Source: Aphrophora alni (lineage: Eukaryota > Arthropoda > Insecta > Hemiptera > Aphrophoridae). Taken from it: a stretch of 64,000 nucleotides of DNA. The stretch spans positions 15,270,954 through 15,334,953 of the forward strand of contig OY740771.1 in NCBI GenBank assembly GCA_963513935.1, written 5' to 3'. Both the position numbers and the translations under genes were made by a program. The notes under the pieces were generated by a model, which saw nothing but the letters and a program-made list of their open reading frames with translations, had not been told where the DNA came from and did not search any database. Positions 46,380 to 57,564 of this stretch are shown here, one piece after another; position 1 is the first letter of the stretch; each line of letters begins with the position of its first letter.

Positions 46380-47880
46380 GAAATGATAAATATTCCAGCG
46401 TCAATTTTTTTTTCCGATTTAGTATAGACGTTATTATGTTGGTTGAATTTTTATTTCACACATTCCTTTTGGTTTCCTTAACGCAAAATTTCCTTATATT
46501 TTAAAAATTATATACAAGAATTTCAGGTAATTTTTGTCTTATTTTTTATGTAAACAATTCAATTTTATTATTTTTTTTAATGATAAATATTCAAGAGTCA
46601 AATGTTTTTCCAGTTTCGTCTAGACATAATTATGATAATTAAATTTTTATTTCACAGGTTTCTTTAGAGCAAATATTACTTATATTTTAAAAAGTAAGTA
46701 TAAAAAGTTTCAAATAATATGTGTCCTTTTTTTATGTAAACAATTTTATTGTTTAAAACATTATAAATATTCTAGAGTCAACTATATTCCGGTTTTGTCT
46801 AGACATAATTAAGATGGTTAAATTTTTATTTCACACATTCCTGTAGATATTAAATGTTGAGCTTGACTTATGAGAAAAACTATACAGTATAACAAACTCA
46901 CAGAACACAATTCTCATAAAAAAAAATATACGCCTAAGTACCAGATGCGTTTCAACGACAAGGTCGTCCTTTTCAGTGATACACGAGCTACACCAATCAA
47001 ACTATAACTTTTTCTTTAGCAGGTTTCTTTAGAGGAAATATTACTTATATTTTACAAATTATATAAAAATATTTCTAGTAATATTTGTTCTATTTTATTA
47101 TGTAAACCATTGTAAAAAAATGATAAATATTCAAGTCAACTTTTTTTTTTGCTTTTGTATAGACATAATTATGATGATTATTTTTTTTATGTCACACATT
47201 CCTGCTTTATGTAAACAATTAATTGTATTGTTAAAAAATGATAAATTTAATATTCAAGAGTCATTTTTTTCCGGTTTTATCTAGACATAATTATGATGAT
47301 TATTATTTGTATTTCACACATTCCTGTAGGATTCTTTAAATCAAATGTATTTATATTTTACAAATTATCTACAAGAATTGTAGGTAATTTTTATCCATTT
47401 TTTTTATGTAAATAAAAAAATTTGTTATGTATTGAAAAAAAAAAGATAAATATGCAAGAGTCAACTTTTTTCTGGTTTGTATAGACATAATTATGAATAA
47501 TAAATTTCATTTCACACCTTCCTGTAGATATTTTTAGTACAAATAATTCTTATATTTTAAAAATTGTTTACATGAATTTCAATTAATTTTTGTCCTATTT
47601 CTTTTAAGTAAATAAAAAGTTATTCAAGAGTCAACTTTTTCCGGATTCGTCTAGACTATATTACTACGATTAAATTTTTATTTTACACATTCCTGTATGT
47701 TTCTTTAGGGCAAATAATACTTATTTTTTATTAACAATCTAAAATAATTACAGGTAATTTGTATTCTATTTTGGTATGTAAATAAATGTATCGTTTAAAA
47801 AATTATATATACATTCAAGAGTCATTTTTTCCGGTTTTGTCTAGATATAATGATGATTAAATTTTAAAAGTTGTACTCTT
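46380..47880 (+). repeat. Degenerate ~190-bp tandem array, eight units
   Basis: Each unit has ATGATAAATATTCAAGAGTC, a T run, CCGGTTTTGTCTAGACATAA, TTATTTCACACATTCCTG, TTTCTTTAG.GCAAAT and a TATATTTTAAAAATTAT block. The AAGAGTC anchor lies near 46398, 46591, 46771, 47131, 47254, 47454, 47624 and 47815. Unit 3 is interrupted by the insertion at 46856-47010; unit 4 is shortened to ~123 bp. Units are strongly diverged, mainly by indels in T and A runs. Confidence 0.85.
46856..47010 (-). mobile_element. Single hairpin-arm PLE-like element nested in the 190-bp array
   Basis: TTGAGCTTGACTTATGAG, ACAGTATAACAAACTC, CGCCTAAGTACCAGATGC, GTTTCAACGACAAGG and CCAATCAAACTATAACTT match 1918-2067. The hammerhead-like core (minus strand) has CTGAAAA instead of CTGANGA, so it is probably inactive. 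Removing it restores the expected CATTCCTGTAG/GTTTCTTTAG junction of the array unit. Confidence 0.7.
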
Positions 47881-48298
47881 AAAAATGTAATAATGAACAG
47901 ACTAGAGTGTTTCTGTGAAGAGTGACCTCGCTTCTTGTATGTATTAATACATTTTATAAATCGTTAAAGTGACTAGTACCTGGCACACGACGCGACACAC
48001 AGACCAAGAAGTAACCTGGTAAATAATACTACAGCTATTGTACACTTAAACGGAACACCACTTGCAGTAGAAATAACAAGTTAAATTGCTTTACGGGTGG
48101 CGTGCTTCTTGTATTGTTATTGTGATTTAACACTCATAAAGATCACACAGGTTGTACATGTTATTCTATACTCCTATAATTACGTTATAATACCTGCAAT
48201 GATGAATAAAAAGTACACCTTTTACCCTGGTGATCTAATTTTTTGATTTACGATTTATCATATAAAATATCTCGCTTTTCAAAATAATTTACAAGATA
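47881..48298. other. No gene recognised
   Basis: AT-rich non-coding sequence between the array and the R1-like LINE. Confidence 0.4.
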
Positions 48299-48311
48299 AC
48301 ACTAATAATAT
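48299..48311 (+). repeat. 13-bp target-site duplication, left copy
   Basis: ACACTAATAATAT, identical to 49019-49031. Confidence 0.88.
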
Positions 48312-49018
48312 ATATTTCCGAAGAGGGGGGAAATGCGCATCCGCAACATCAGTGGCCCAGCGAGACCGACTGGTGTGTGGGGCTGTACCACCTGTACGAC
48401 CCACTAAAACCCTTCCTCTTTTATCTAAACCTCGTTGAGATTTCCATCCTGGACCCGCGTTAGCATTACTCAAAATGGCTGTTCTTCGCCAGATTGGTGT
48501 TTGCTCTGTTCCGCTAATGCTGCTGTTGCTTCAGGTGTTTTGGTCGTCGATCAGGCCGTTCTATTTCTTCTTCCGTAAAATCGTCTCCACGTACTTAGCT
48601 ACGGCGTCCCAGTTATCCTCCTTCTTCAGCATAAGCTCTACCGTGTTTTTGGGGGTGAATTCTCCGATCTTTTCTCTCAGTACTCCTCTTTGTATGTTCC
48701 ATTGTCTGCATATGAATAATGTGTGTTCTGTATTGTATACGACTTGTTCGCAAGCGAGACACATAGGGCTTTCTACTTTTCCTTGTTTGAACAGGTAGGA
48801 ACGGAAGTAACCGTGTCCAGACAGCAGTTGGGTCAGATATTAGTTGACCTCCCCATGAAACCTCTCTATCTAACCTTTCACATTTGTAAAAGGCGCGCAG
48901 TCCATCTGCTTCGGTGATCCGCGTCATATCTTTGTTGCCACCGGTCCATGGTCACAGCCCTTTCTTCGTCCGCGATCCTGACTCTGCCGATGACTTCACC
49001 GGCTCTTTCAGCGTTACG
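48312..49018 (-). mobile_element. 5'-truncated R1-clade LINE, 707 bp
   Basis: The minus strand encodes the C-terminus of an R1-type ORF2. In order: ERAVTMDRWQQRYD and SRWTARLL; after a frame change, HGEVN (stop) YLTQLLSGHGYFRSYLF; CLACEQVVYNTEHTLFIC, the CCHC-type Cys-x2-Cys...His...Cys finger; then W...R..L....G..TPKNTVELML and ENW-type DNWDAVAKYV up to about 48561. The rest, to 48312, is untranslated or frameshifted tail (RGRVLVGRTGG). Exact 13-bp duplications ACACTAATAATAT flank it, so it is a complete insertion truncated at its 5' end, not a deletion remnant. One stop and one frameshift make it inactive. It is not in rDNA, unlike canonical R1. Confidence 0.92.
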
Positions 49019-49031
49019 ACACTAATAATAT
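49019..49031 (+). repeat. 13-bp target-site duplication, right copy
   Basis: ACACTAATAATAT, identical to 48299-48311. Confidence 0.88.
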
Positions 49032-49984
49032 TACTAAGATAATTGTAATAATAATAAGACGTATCTCAATGACGTGATATCCTTAGTTTTAATCTGTATA
49101 ACATGATTGCCGTATAATCGGTAAAAAAAGTTTTAAAAATCATTCTTGTTAACTTGTTAGATCACACAAAATTATACTATGCACTGCGAATCATGGCCGT
49201 TGGAATAGCCAATATGAGAGCAAAAGTAGTGCGCGGTTCTCAATTCGAACATTTCTCTGCACGAGGCTAACCCCCGAGCAAGGCTACCGACGTCTTGCAC
49301 TGCTAATATATTTGCTTTAATTAGTAGATTTATAATTTTGCTTTGTTTTTTGTTTTAATAATTTAAATATATTTAGTCTAATGCATTAACATTACGCCAG
49401 TGGTTCTGACATATTAATTTTTTAAACATTTTTTTTAGGTAATAATTATGTTTCCTGTAATAATAGTAATAACACAGTACAGAAATAAATAGTTTTTAAT
49501 TGAAGTTTCTTGCAAAATAAGGGAAAAGATTTCTATTACATTTATTTTATTTATCTAGCCGTATATTTTTTTTCAGTGAGAGATTTTAGGTGATTTGTAC
49601 ATCCTTTTAGGTGATTTTAGGTAGGATGTACATTTTTTAAATTATAAATATTACAAAATTACAAGGATACATTTTTTGTTCTTAAACTTATGTTCATAGC
49701 AACTGTTATATAAAACGAAATGCAGTATCTATGATTTATCCAACGTGAAACGAGTTGTAAATACCGCACGGTACCTATTGGTTTCTTCAAGGTCAGTCTG
49801 TCTACTGGATCCTCCCAACGGACTTGACTCGTGGCGGCTTGTAAAGTCTAGTAGGCTATTCAACAGTTAACTTAGTAACTGCTTAAAATTATTAATGTTC
49901 TAGGAGATTACCAATAATTAGTTTGTTAGTAATACGAAGTAAGTTTGGTATTCAAAATTTTAAACTTTACTTTTTAAATAACCA
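49032..49984. other. No gene recognised
   Basis: AT-rich; a duplicated TTTTAGGTGATTT segment at 49586-49622 is the only local repeat noticed. Confidence 0.4.
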
Positions 49985-50470
49985 ACCCCTCAGGAAAGCG
50001 GTGAAGTTATTTTCAACAAGCGTCCGCCCGTCGTTGCGATAGTCGTTGTTGACTGCACTTAAGCACGATAGCAGCCATAACACTTAAGATATTAACAGGG
50101 AACCAATATTGTGTTTATATGGAAACCTTTTGAAATACACAAAAAAAATTGAAAGAGTCAAAATTTCAGCCATTTTAAACAGTTTTTGTTCATATCTCGT
50201 GTGTTTCAACATAACACACTAATTGAGATTAAAATTTGCATATTTCAGTTTGGCATGTAATGGAACCAACGAAATATATCTAAGATGATAAATAGCGAAG
50301 TTATTGTAAAAAATGTACTTTCCAGCAGCGTCCCGTTGCACGATCTTAGAGTGGAGGCTCCTTCACACATGCTCAGCTTCGAGGCTCGTTAAGGACGAGA
50401 TACTGTCAAGAACGACGCGAGTGTAGGCTATAATATACTCATATCTACAAAGCAACGTTCAGAAAACCTA
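49985..50470 (+). repeat. Repeat family A, copy 11 (5' and central part)
   Basis: GCGTCCGCCCGTCGTTGCG, TTTCAGCCATTTTAAACAG, ATATCTCGTGTGTTTCAACA, TAACACACTAATTGAGAT, CATGTAATGGAACCAACG, CCAGCAGCGTCCCGTT and AACGTTCAGAAAACCTAG follow the order of copy 3. The GAGCGAAGCGAG box is mutated (GAACGACGCGAGTG). Confidence 0.65.
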
Positions 50471-51399
50471 GTTGACTGACCGGATGTTTGAGAACTTAAG
50501 CTGAGGACATCTTAAAGAAGTGCTTATTACTGAACATGACTCCTTCAGCTGAACATAAAGCGACCAAACTTCGTAAGGAAGATATGTCGGCTAAACCAAC
50601 CAATGAGACTAGCAAACACTCTCCTTCTGGACTGAGAGACATTATATTCTAAAATAATAGACCTCTATTGATGTTTTCAACCAGGGTAGGTTGTTTATCC
50701 TGATACTGGACGAAAACTGTTGAACCTCATTAAATTGTTCATACGCTGGCCTGCTCTGCTAGGTTTACTGGACAACACAAGTGAAATGGCCTCTAATCCA
50801 ACTCCCCTAATCTAGGTTGATAGGTAAACTATCAAAATAAACACACAAAATTCGCGTCCTGTCAAATGAGCTTATCACCTTCTAACCAACTAATGCGTGT
50901 ATCTTAAAAGATACAATTTCCATCGTGAAAGAGATTAAATACCGAGATCTATTACGGATCTGTTTTTTTAGAACATTTCAAGTGCAATTAGTAAAAGAGA
51001 GAACATGAAGTTATCCAGGCCAATAGGATTTAAATAAATTACAGCATCATGTTAGTGCAGTAATATATTCATCAGAGTGAGAGGGAAAAGAGATGACTTG
51101 AATATATCTTATCTTTTTAATGAAACTTTGTCAATCGCAGTACTAACTTACAAAGTAGCTGTTAGTAACATTTGGAATGCTTGTACTGAATTAAACTGTA
51201 TACAACTCCTGGAGAATTTCCACTCCATAAACACGCATCACGAATTGTTGTACCACGGAAAGTTACATTTTCAAAAATTTTAATAATATAATTAATATAT
51301 TTCAAGTTATTTATCCTAATACAGTTTAAAAATAAATATAATAGTTCTATTTTTGATTAAACAATAACAAATAAACTTTATCTCCTCTTTCGGTGTTTA
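50471..51399. other. No gene recognised
   Basis: Mixed composition to ~50860, then AT-rich. Short frames (for example 51077-51283) are unrecognised. Confidence 0.4.
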
Positions 51400-51449
51400 A
51401 GTATAGGATAAGTTTGTTAACTTTTTGTTTTTCGACTGATCTTCACGTC

Positions 51450-52110
51450 TCATTGCTCAGGAAACCGATAAAATAATGTTCAAAATGAGTTGTTGTCGTC
51501 TGTACGTAAGCACGAAAGCGACCACAAAACCTAATACAGGAAAAATAAATTTGGTATAGATACTATACAGTGCACATGTAGAAACCTATAGAAATTAAGA
51601 AATACTCAATAAAAATATAAAAATTATAGCTATTTGAAATAGTTTTTTGTTTTCATATATCATGCGTTATTAACTTGTAGGACTTTAAATTAGAAAAATT
51701 TACAGATTCTAATTTCGCAAATTCCAACCCCAATTTTCTACGATGTCAAATATTGAGTTATTGTCAAACAAACACTGACTTTCTAAGAAAATGCTACATT
51801 CTTATAACTACAAGATCCTGCAGGGTCGAATTACGACACGAGCGTAGCGAGTGAAGCATATATAAGGTGCTTCAAGGCCCGTTAGGGTCTAGCAGACGTC
51901 AAAAAAAAGTATTGCTAAACACAATTGCGATGTTCAGAAAACCCTCCTGGTTAAGACTCCTTGATCTTGCTATACAATTTAACATTTCCAACAAGTCCCC
52001 AGAAACCAATCTTTTAGATATTACATTAAAGGAACAAATTGTATTAAATTATTTGATGTAGCCAGATAAGTACAATGATAGCGCCATTCAACTTCTTTTT
52101 AACTAGGGTA
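51450..52110 (+). repeat. Repeat family A, copy 12
   Basis: GTTGTTGTCGTCTGTACG, GAAATAGTTTTTTGTTTTCA, ACTACAAGATCCTGCAGGGT, CACGAGCGTAGCGAGTGAAG, GATGTTCAGAAAACCCTCCT, GATCTTGCTATACAATTTAA and CCAGATAAGTACAATGATAG are in family order. The 64-codon frame 51867-52061 is a translation of the repeat. Confidence 0.65.
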
Positions 52111-52429
52111 CGAAAACTATTTCATTCGGCTGGGAAAATATATAAAATACTGCCTGCAAGTTAACAACCGTACTGGGCAATCTGGTTCACGATTTAATTG
52201 GCCGACCAAGTTGTAGTAACGAGTTCATATAAAAAGAGTATCATTTTAGTCTATTACGTTACGCTTTATTTGGACAAACTCGTATAATTGTTATCAATTT
52301 TCTTGTATTGCCTTATATTGTAGACAGTTTCGTTAAAAACTAATAACGTTTTCAATACAAGAAAAAAATCAGAATTATTGAGTCATTGAATTTAAACAAA
52401 AAGTGCGCAATTAGTGAAGTATACAATCA

Positions 52430-52690
52430 GGCTGTAGCGTAGGGGTTAGCGAACCCATCGTCCAGTGGGCAAGACTGAAAGCAGCCACCTCGGAGGCTTC
52501 CTGTCGATCTGTGGTTTCATCAACATTGTTGTATGATTTCTGCATGAACAACAGAATTAACGGTGTTGTCGAAGAAAATCGGTACAACAATTTTCTTTTA
52601 CTGGATATGTCACAAGAAACTCTAGTTATCGCAGGGTGAAGTGGAACCTCATGCAAAGCGTGAGGGTGCGAGCGTTGTTGCTGATAATGT
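52430..52690 (+). repeat. Possible tRNA-derived SINE
   Basis: Starts GGCTGTAGCGTAGGGGTTAG, a good box A (TRGCNNAGNNGG type with GGTTAG), followed by a patch of near-50% G+C. A box B is only vaguely present (CTGTCGATCTG at ~52500). The following CATGCAAAGCGTGAGGGTGC is unlike the AT-rich background. Neither a tail nor a second copy was found in the window, so the call is tentative. Confidence 0.35.
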
Positions 52691-53202
52691 ATCGTTTTAA
52701 ATAAAACAAAGCCTCATCCCCCAAAAAATATTGTTAACTTGCTTATAGGCTACTTAGCGTTACGAATGAATTTTTTTTAAACGATCACAATAGGGTACTT
52801 TTTTGCAACCAAAGAAAGTAATAATTGGACTACCCCAAAATCTATTTGGCCGTAGATTTAGACGATTAGTGGCTCTGACACGTTGAATAAGATGCTTTCA
52901 TCTTTTGAGATAACCTTTATCTACCCAGTCTCTTGAATACGCTCTGTAAACTCCGGGGTACTAACTGAAAGCTAGCGGTTTCTAGGGATGTCATTCACAT
53001 CCTGTGTCAGAAAGACGTTGCACGAGATCATACACTGTGGATTTCCCTGGAACAGGATCATCAGGGAATTTTTCTAGCAACAACGATTGTAAGATTTAAC
53101 CGTGAAGTAAATTTACAATAACGCGATATTATTCTGGGTGAGTTTCGTGCAGACTGACAGACTAGCACAAGCGCAGTGTATACGTGTGTGTCTATTAGAA
53201 AG
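52691..53202. other. No gene recognised
   Basis: Moderate A+T; no frame or RNA gene recognised. Confidence 0.4.
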
Positions 53203-53330
53203 CTTCTTCTTCTTCTTCTTCTTCTTCTTCTTCTTCTTCTTCTTCTTCTTCTTCTTCTTCTTCTTCTTCTTCTTCTTCTTCTTCTTCTTCTTCTTCTTCT
53301 TCTTCTTCTTCTTCTTCTTCTTCTTCTTCT
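53203..53330. repeat. (CTT)n microsatellite, 128 bp
   Basis: About 42 uninterrupted CTT units. The poly-Arg, poly-Phe and poly-Leu frames across it are artefacts. Confidence 0.98.
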
Positions 53331-54345
53331 TTTTCTTTCAAGGTGTTTCACTTTTAGCGTATGTAGGGGCTTACGAAGCAGTTATATATATAGATATGGA
53401 TTTTTGACAATATGACGGAAAATTGGTTTTAAATTATTGCTTACATTCTCAAATTTGATTCCATATTTTTTCCCACACATAACGTTTTGTATACTACGAA
53501 TAAAATGTAAAAACATTCTCATGTTTTTCCCATACATACACGTAACATTTTTCTGATAAACTTATGTTAATCTCATTTATTAAACAATTTAGGTTTATGA
53601 ATGGGTGTCTAAGAAATATAGTGAAAAGTGTTTTCATGTTATATTTTAAATAAAAATATAAAAAACCGTTGGGAATACGCGTCATTTCCCACAGTTTATA
53701 AGTTAACCCGTGCGATGTTGACAAGTCCACATAACCTTATTTGTTGAAACGTAACGCACAATCAGTTCATATTTAAAATATTTACACCCGGACACAAAAG
53801 AGATTACTTTTAAAAAAATTCATAAATTAATTGACAATTTGAAAAGTTGGCTTAATCTTTTATCCCGGGCTTTCTCTTTAGAAAAATGCGATTCGTGAGG
53901 GTTGGATTTGTGTCTAGAGTGCAAAGGTCGGGAGGGATTATAAACAACACCTTCGGACTGATATAAAGCTTTCAACAGTAATTTATCACCTATTAAATAC
54001 TCAAATCTAATTTTATACTATGACGCAATCAGTTTTTTTAAAGAATGTATGATTTTATTTGAAGGTGAAAAATATTGTCATTCCTTTCTCTTACGTTTAT
54101 CAGTAAAACCAAAAATAATATTCCCACCGTCTCCTTGGAATTTATTTGTTCTATTTAACAAAATAAAAGATATACTCAATATTAAGTTAATTTAGTAAGG
54201 TTACTTTGTTTTTTTATCGAAAAATATTTATTCATTTAAAATAGACCACAAACTTGTGCCATAAATTAGCCCAAAGGCTATTTCGTTGGTGGTAATCGAG
54301 TTTTGAACACCAGCTGTAAAATTTAATTTTGGCCCTCCCCACCCC
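53331..54345. other. No gene recognised
   Basis: AT-rich non-coding sequence. Confidence 0.4.
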
Positions 54346-54349
54346 TATA

Positions 54350-55060
54350 TTGTATAAACTATATTACGAAGCTTAAACTGTACTACACAGCCTAAACTGT
54401 ACTACACATCATAAACAGTACTACAAAGGCTAAACTGTACTATGCTGCATAATTTGTACTGCATTGCTTAACTGTAATAAACAGCATAAATTACACTACA
54501 TAACATAAATTGAACTACACAATGTTATACAGCTTTATTACACAAAGTTAACTGCACTTTACAGTACAAAATGGACTACACAGCATAAATTATACTACAT
54601 ACGAAAAACTGTAATATAAAATATAAAGTGTACTACACAGCATAAACTCTACAACACAATCTCTTATGTACTATACAGCATAAAATGTTCTATGAAGCAC
54701 AAACTGTACTACAGAACCTAAACTGTATTACACTGCATAAACTAGCCTATACTACAATGCTTAATTGTAATACACATCACAAACTGTACTACACAGTATA
54801 AACTGTACTACAAATCCTAAACTATACTCCACAGCATAACTGTACTGTACAACATACACTGTACTACACAGCATAAAATCTACTACACAATATAAACTGT
54901 ACTACACTGGCGAAAATTTTCTATACAGCCTAAACTGTAATACATAGCATAAAATATTCTACACAGCGTAACATGTACTACACGGAACAAACTGTAATGC
55001 ACAGCATAAACTATACTACAGAACATAAACTATACTATACAGCATAAACTGAAGCTTATA
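54350..55060 (+). repeat. Degenerate ~20-bp minisatellite, about 33 units
   Basis: The recurring unit is CATAAACTGTACTACACAG with frequent one- and two-base changes and a spacing of 19-21 bp, running for ~700 bp. Units are more alike locally than across the array. The array ends cleanly in non-repetitive sequence on both sides. It has no open frame. Confidence 0.93.
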
Positions 55061-55829
55061 TTTATAGTACAGGGATTTTTATTTTCAACTTTTTAATCCA
55101 GATCTTATTAACAGAGGCCTTAATGTCTTATGCACTTATGAAGTGTGGTTTGGGTGATAGTACTTTCTAAATCATACCGTTTATATTTGATAAATTATCA
55201 AGTACCTTACAGTATGAATCAAAACCCCACCTAAGGTTTATAAATCGTCTCACACCTGTTTTCGCTCAGGCGGGATCATTTGCCTCGTTATTCTATAATC
55301 ACTACCAATATTCTCCACCGGTTAGCTGCCATACTGGGCTCGAATTTGATCACCTAGCTTTCCTTTTAAAGCACCGACCAAAGTATTTCTCTTCTAAAAA
55401 TATAGTATTCCTAGTAACGAATAGAAAGTGGGTGTATTGTTACATAAGATATTGTTAAACTGTATCCATATTTGCGCCACGCCACGTCCCATTGTCCTAG
55501 CTAACAGCTATCTCTTCAGTGACGTATGACAATTATAACGATTCTCTGCGGATTGTTTATGCCCGTTCTATCCAAAGACAGACTTTCTCTTGTCGCGTTT
55601 GAAGAGCGAGGCGTTAGGAGTGTTTTGAAATTAAAATCGTGATTAGAACTTCAGATTTCTAAACAGGTGTTGTCAGGAAAAATTACAAAATTGGTGTAAC
55701 TTTTTTACGTTTTAATTTTGACCTTAGGGCTACTAGGAGGAAAACTGACCCACGCAGCTGTCTTTTAACGTTTCTGATGTAATGTATCAGAATTTATTCA
55801 CAACTAACTCTCGGCCTTCATCGCTTTGA
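55061..55829. other. No gene recognised
   Basis: 55230-55400 is less AT-rich and holds GGGCTCGAATTTGATC, resembling a tRNA box B, but with no box A upstream. Nothing else was recognised. Confidence 0.35.
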
Positions 55830-56080
55830 AGAAAAATAAATAATAAGCGTATAACTAAGACTCCTAGCAGTTGTGTACACTAATAACGTCAGGGTCTGTA
55901 GAGAAAAAAAGTTGATCAAGAGGTACCTGATAGAAAAGATGAAGGAGAAGGATTTAAACCAATGGTATACGTTTAAAGGTGTAGATCCAGCTTGACTACA
56001 TTGGGATTGCCACAACCGTATCCACGATAGGGAAAAAATTGAGGTAGGAAGATTAATTTGGCACAGTAGACTACAATGTG
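55830..56080 (+). repeat. Repeat family A, 3'-most part
   Basis: AAAGTTGATCAAGAGGTACC, TGATAGAAAAGATGAAGGAG, TAAAGGTGTAGATCCAGCTT and GGGATTGCCACAACCGTA match the distal ends of copies 4, 5 and 63700-63900. Confidence 0.55.
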
Positions 56081-56089
56081 CTCGCATAG

Positions 56090-56330
56090 AACCATATTGA
56101 AATTCAGAAAAATCTACAAAATGGCTAACATTAAAAAAAATTGTTTGCATGTTTCGTGTGTTATTTAACTAACATAATTTTTTTTTTTAGAATTCAACCC
56201 CATCTCTCTTCAATGAAAAATGTAATTTAAAATCCTAACCTCTTAACGAAATTGTTAGTCGTATTGTTCCGATGTACCGATTTAAGTTCATGCTGGCACT
56301 TGCATAGCGAGCGAGTGTGTTTTTTCGTTT
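56090..56330 (+). repeat. Repeat family A, 5'-part fragment
   Basis: ACAAAATGGCTAACATT, CATGTTTCGTGTGTTATTTA and GCATAGCGAGCGAGTGTG are the 5' and central landmarks in poor condition, directly downstream of another copy's 3' part, as if two copies lie in tandem. Confidence 0.4.
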
Positions 56331-56595
56331 TAGTTTTTTTGACGATATTTTTTCTCATAAAAATTTCTTAAAATTTACGGTTTCCGAGATATTTGACTTT
56401 AAAAATTATAAACTGTCGTCATTTTCAATATTTACATAGTAAAGGTTTGGATCTTGATAATGCTGATAATAAATTGTATAAACAATGCGTACCAAATTTA
56501 AACTCATAATTTTACTAATTTCAAAAGTTATTAACTTTTTGAACACAAAATGGCCGACAGATTGAAAACAAAGCGTTTCGGCACTTTTATATCAA

Positions 56596-56642
56596 TTTGC
56601 ATCATTTATGGCATACATAGTGCAGCAGTGCTGCGGTATACA
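56596..56642 (-). repeat. 47-bp segment shared with the LINE 3' end at 38156
   Basis: TTTGCATCATTTATGGCATA through TGCGGTATACA is identical to 38156-38202 apart from one T/C change. The sequences diverge on both sides, and this copy lacks the (TAA)n tail. Confidence 0.85.
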
Positions 56643-57447
56643 CTCACGTTAATATGAACTGTTTCCATTATTTTCACCGGTAGTACTCGGCTTTCCATTC
56701 CTTCGTGCAACACCCTGTATGTTTAATCAGGGACAGATTTTACTATTCATAACCTGACGAACATCTTATCGTCTCCATGTTACAATGTTTCATAGCGTCA
56801 TCTTATCGGGCGGCAAACTTTGCAAGTAAATTGTATTTTACATTAACAGGTAAATAATTAAATGAAACACTTGCCATTATTGCTCGACACATCAACCCTG
56901 TTATCCGTGTAATGGAATGACTTTAACAGTTGATAAGGAACCAGTTCTCTTACCATCAGCATTCCCGCAAGAGTATTACACCCGCTAAGGAAACAAAAAA
57001 AAACATTTTATGATAAAGTGAGCAAGAAGTGTTGCATGCAGCCCGTGTTTGGGATAGGAATAATGGATGAGAAAACGTTTAATCACAAACAAAATGAATT
57101 TGTAAGAATGTGTTACAGAATTTTAAGTCGTGAAATTATTTATGTAAAAGAATTAACTAGACAGGCAAATATCATGTTTAATATGGCTAAAAATTGTTTT
57201 TCGTCATACTGATTAAAAAACAGCTGTTTTGAATACATGCATAGAGATGCTAAAATTGTTTTTTTAGTCTTAGGACTTATACGAATTAATTTACGATCGT
57301 AAAGCATCTTAAAAAAAACAACCGATACTCTCGATTTTAAATAACCATTACAAAAGCTGTTATTATCGATTTGAAGGTAAATAGGTTATAACATTTTATA
57401 GTTTTTGTGGAATTGTTTTCTTATATAATTTGCAGTATAACGAAAAA

Positions 57448-57564
57448 TATAGTTCATCACTTGGACCAAAAGACATTTTTCACTCCTCGCTCATTTTCTG
57501 TCTCGGCCGTTAAACTTGAACATATATTAAAAAGCTTTATTTTTGGTCCAAGTGATGAAATATA
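57448..57564. mobile_element. Miniature inverted-repeat hairpin, ~117 bp
   Basis: TTCATCACTTGGACCAAAA (57453-57471) and its exact reverse complement (57541-57559) form 19-bp arms, extendable to 24 bp with one mismatch. The ~70-bp loop is unremarkable. It could be a tiny MITE or a hairpin-forming transcript; no second copy was seen. Confidence 0.65.

Noticed and set aside
53061..53415. Open frames of 79-96 codons with long poly-Arg, poly-Phe or poly-Leu
   Set aside because: They are translations of the (CTT)n microsatellite on either strand.
55270..55390. Possible tRNA or SINE from GGGCTCGAATTTG
   Set aside because: Only a box-B-like string; no box A at a suitable distance on that strand and no cloverleaf pairing.
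55818..56150. 110-codon minus-strand frame
   Set aside because: It spans family A fragments that recur elsewhere with stops in the same frame, so it is a shadow of a repeat.
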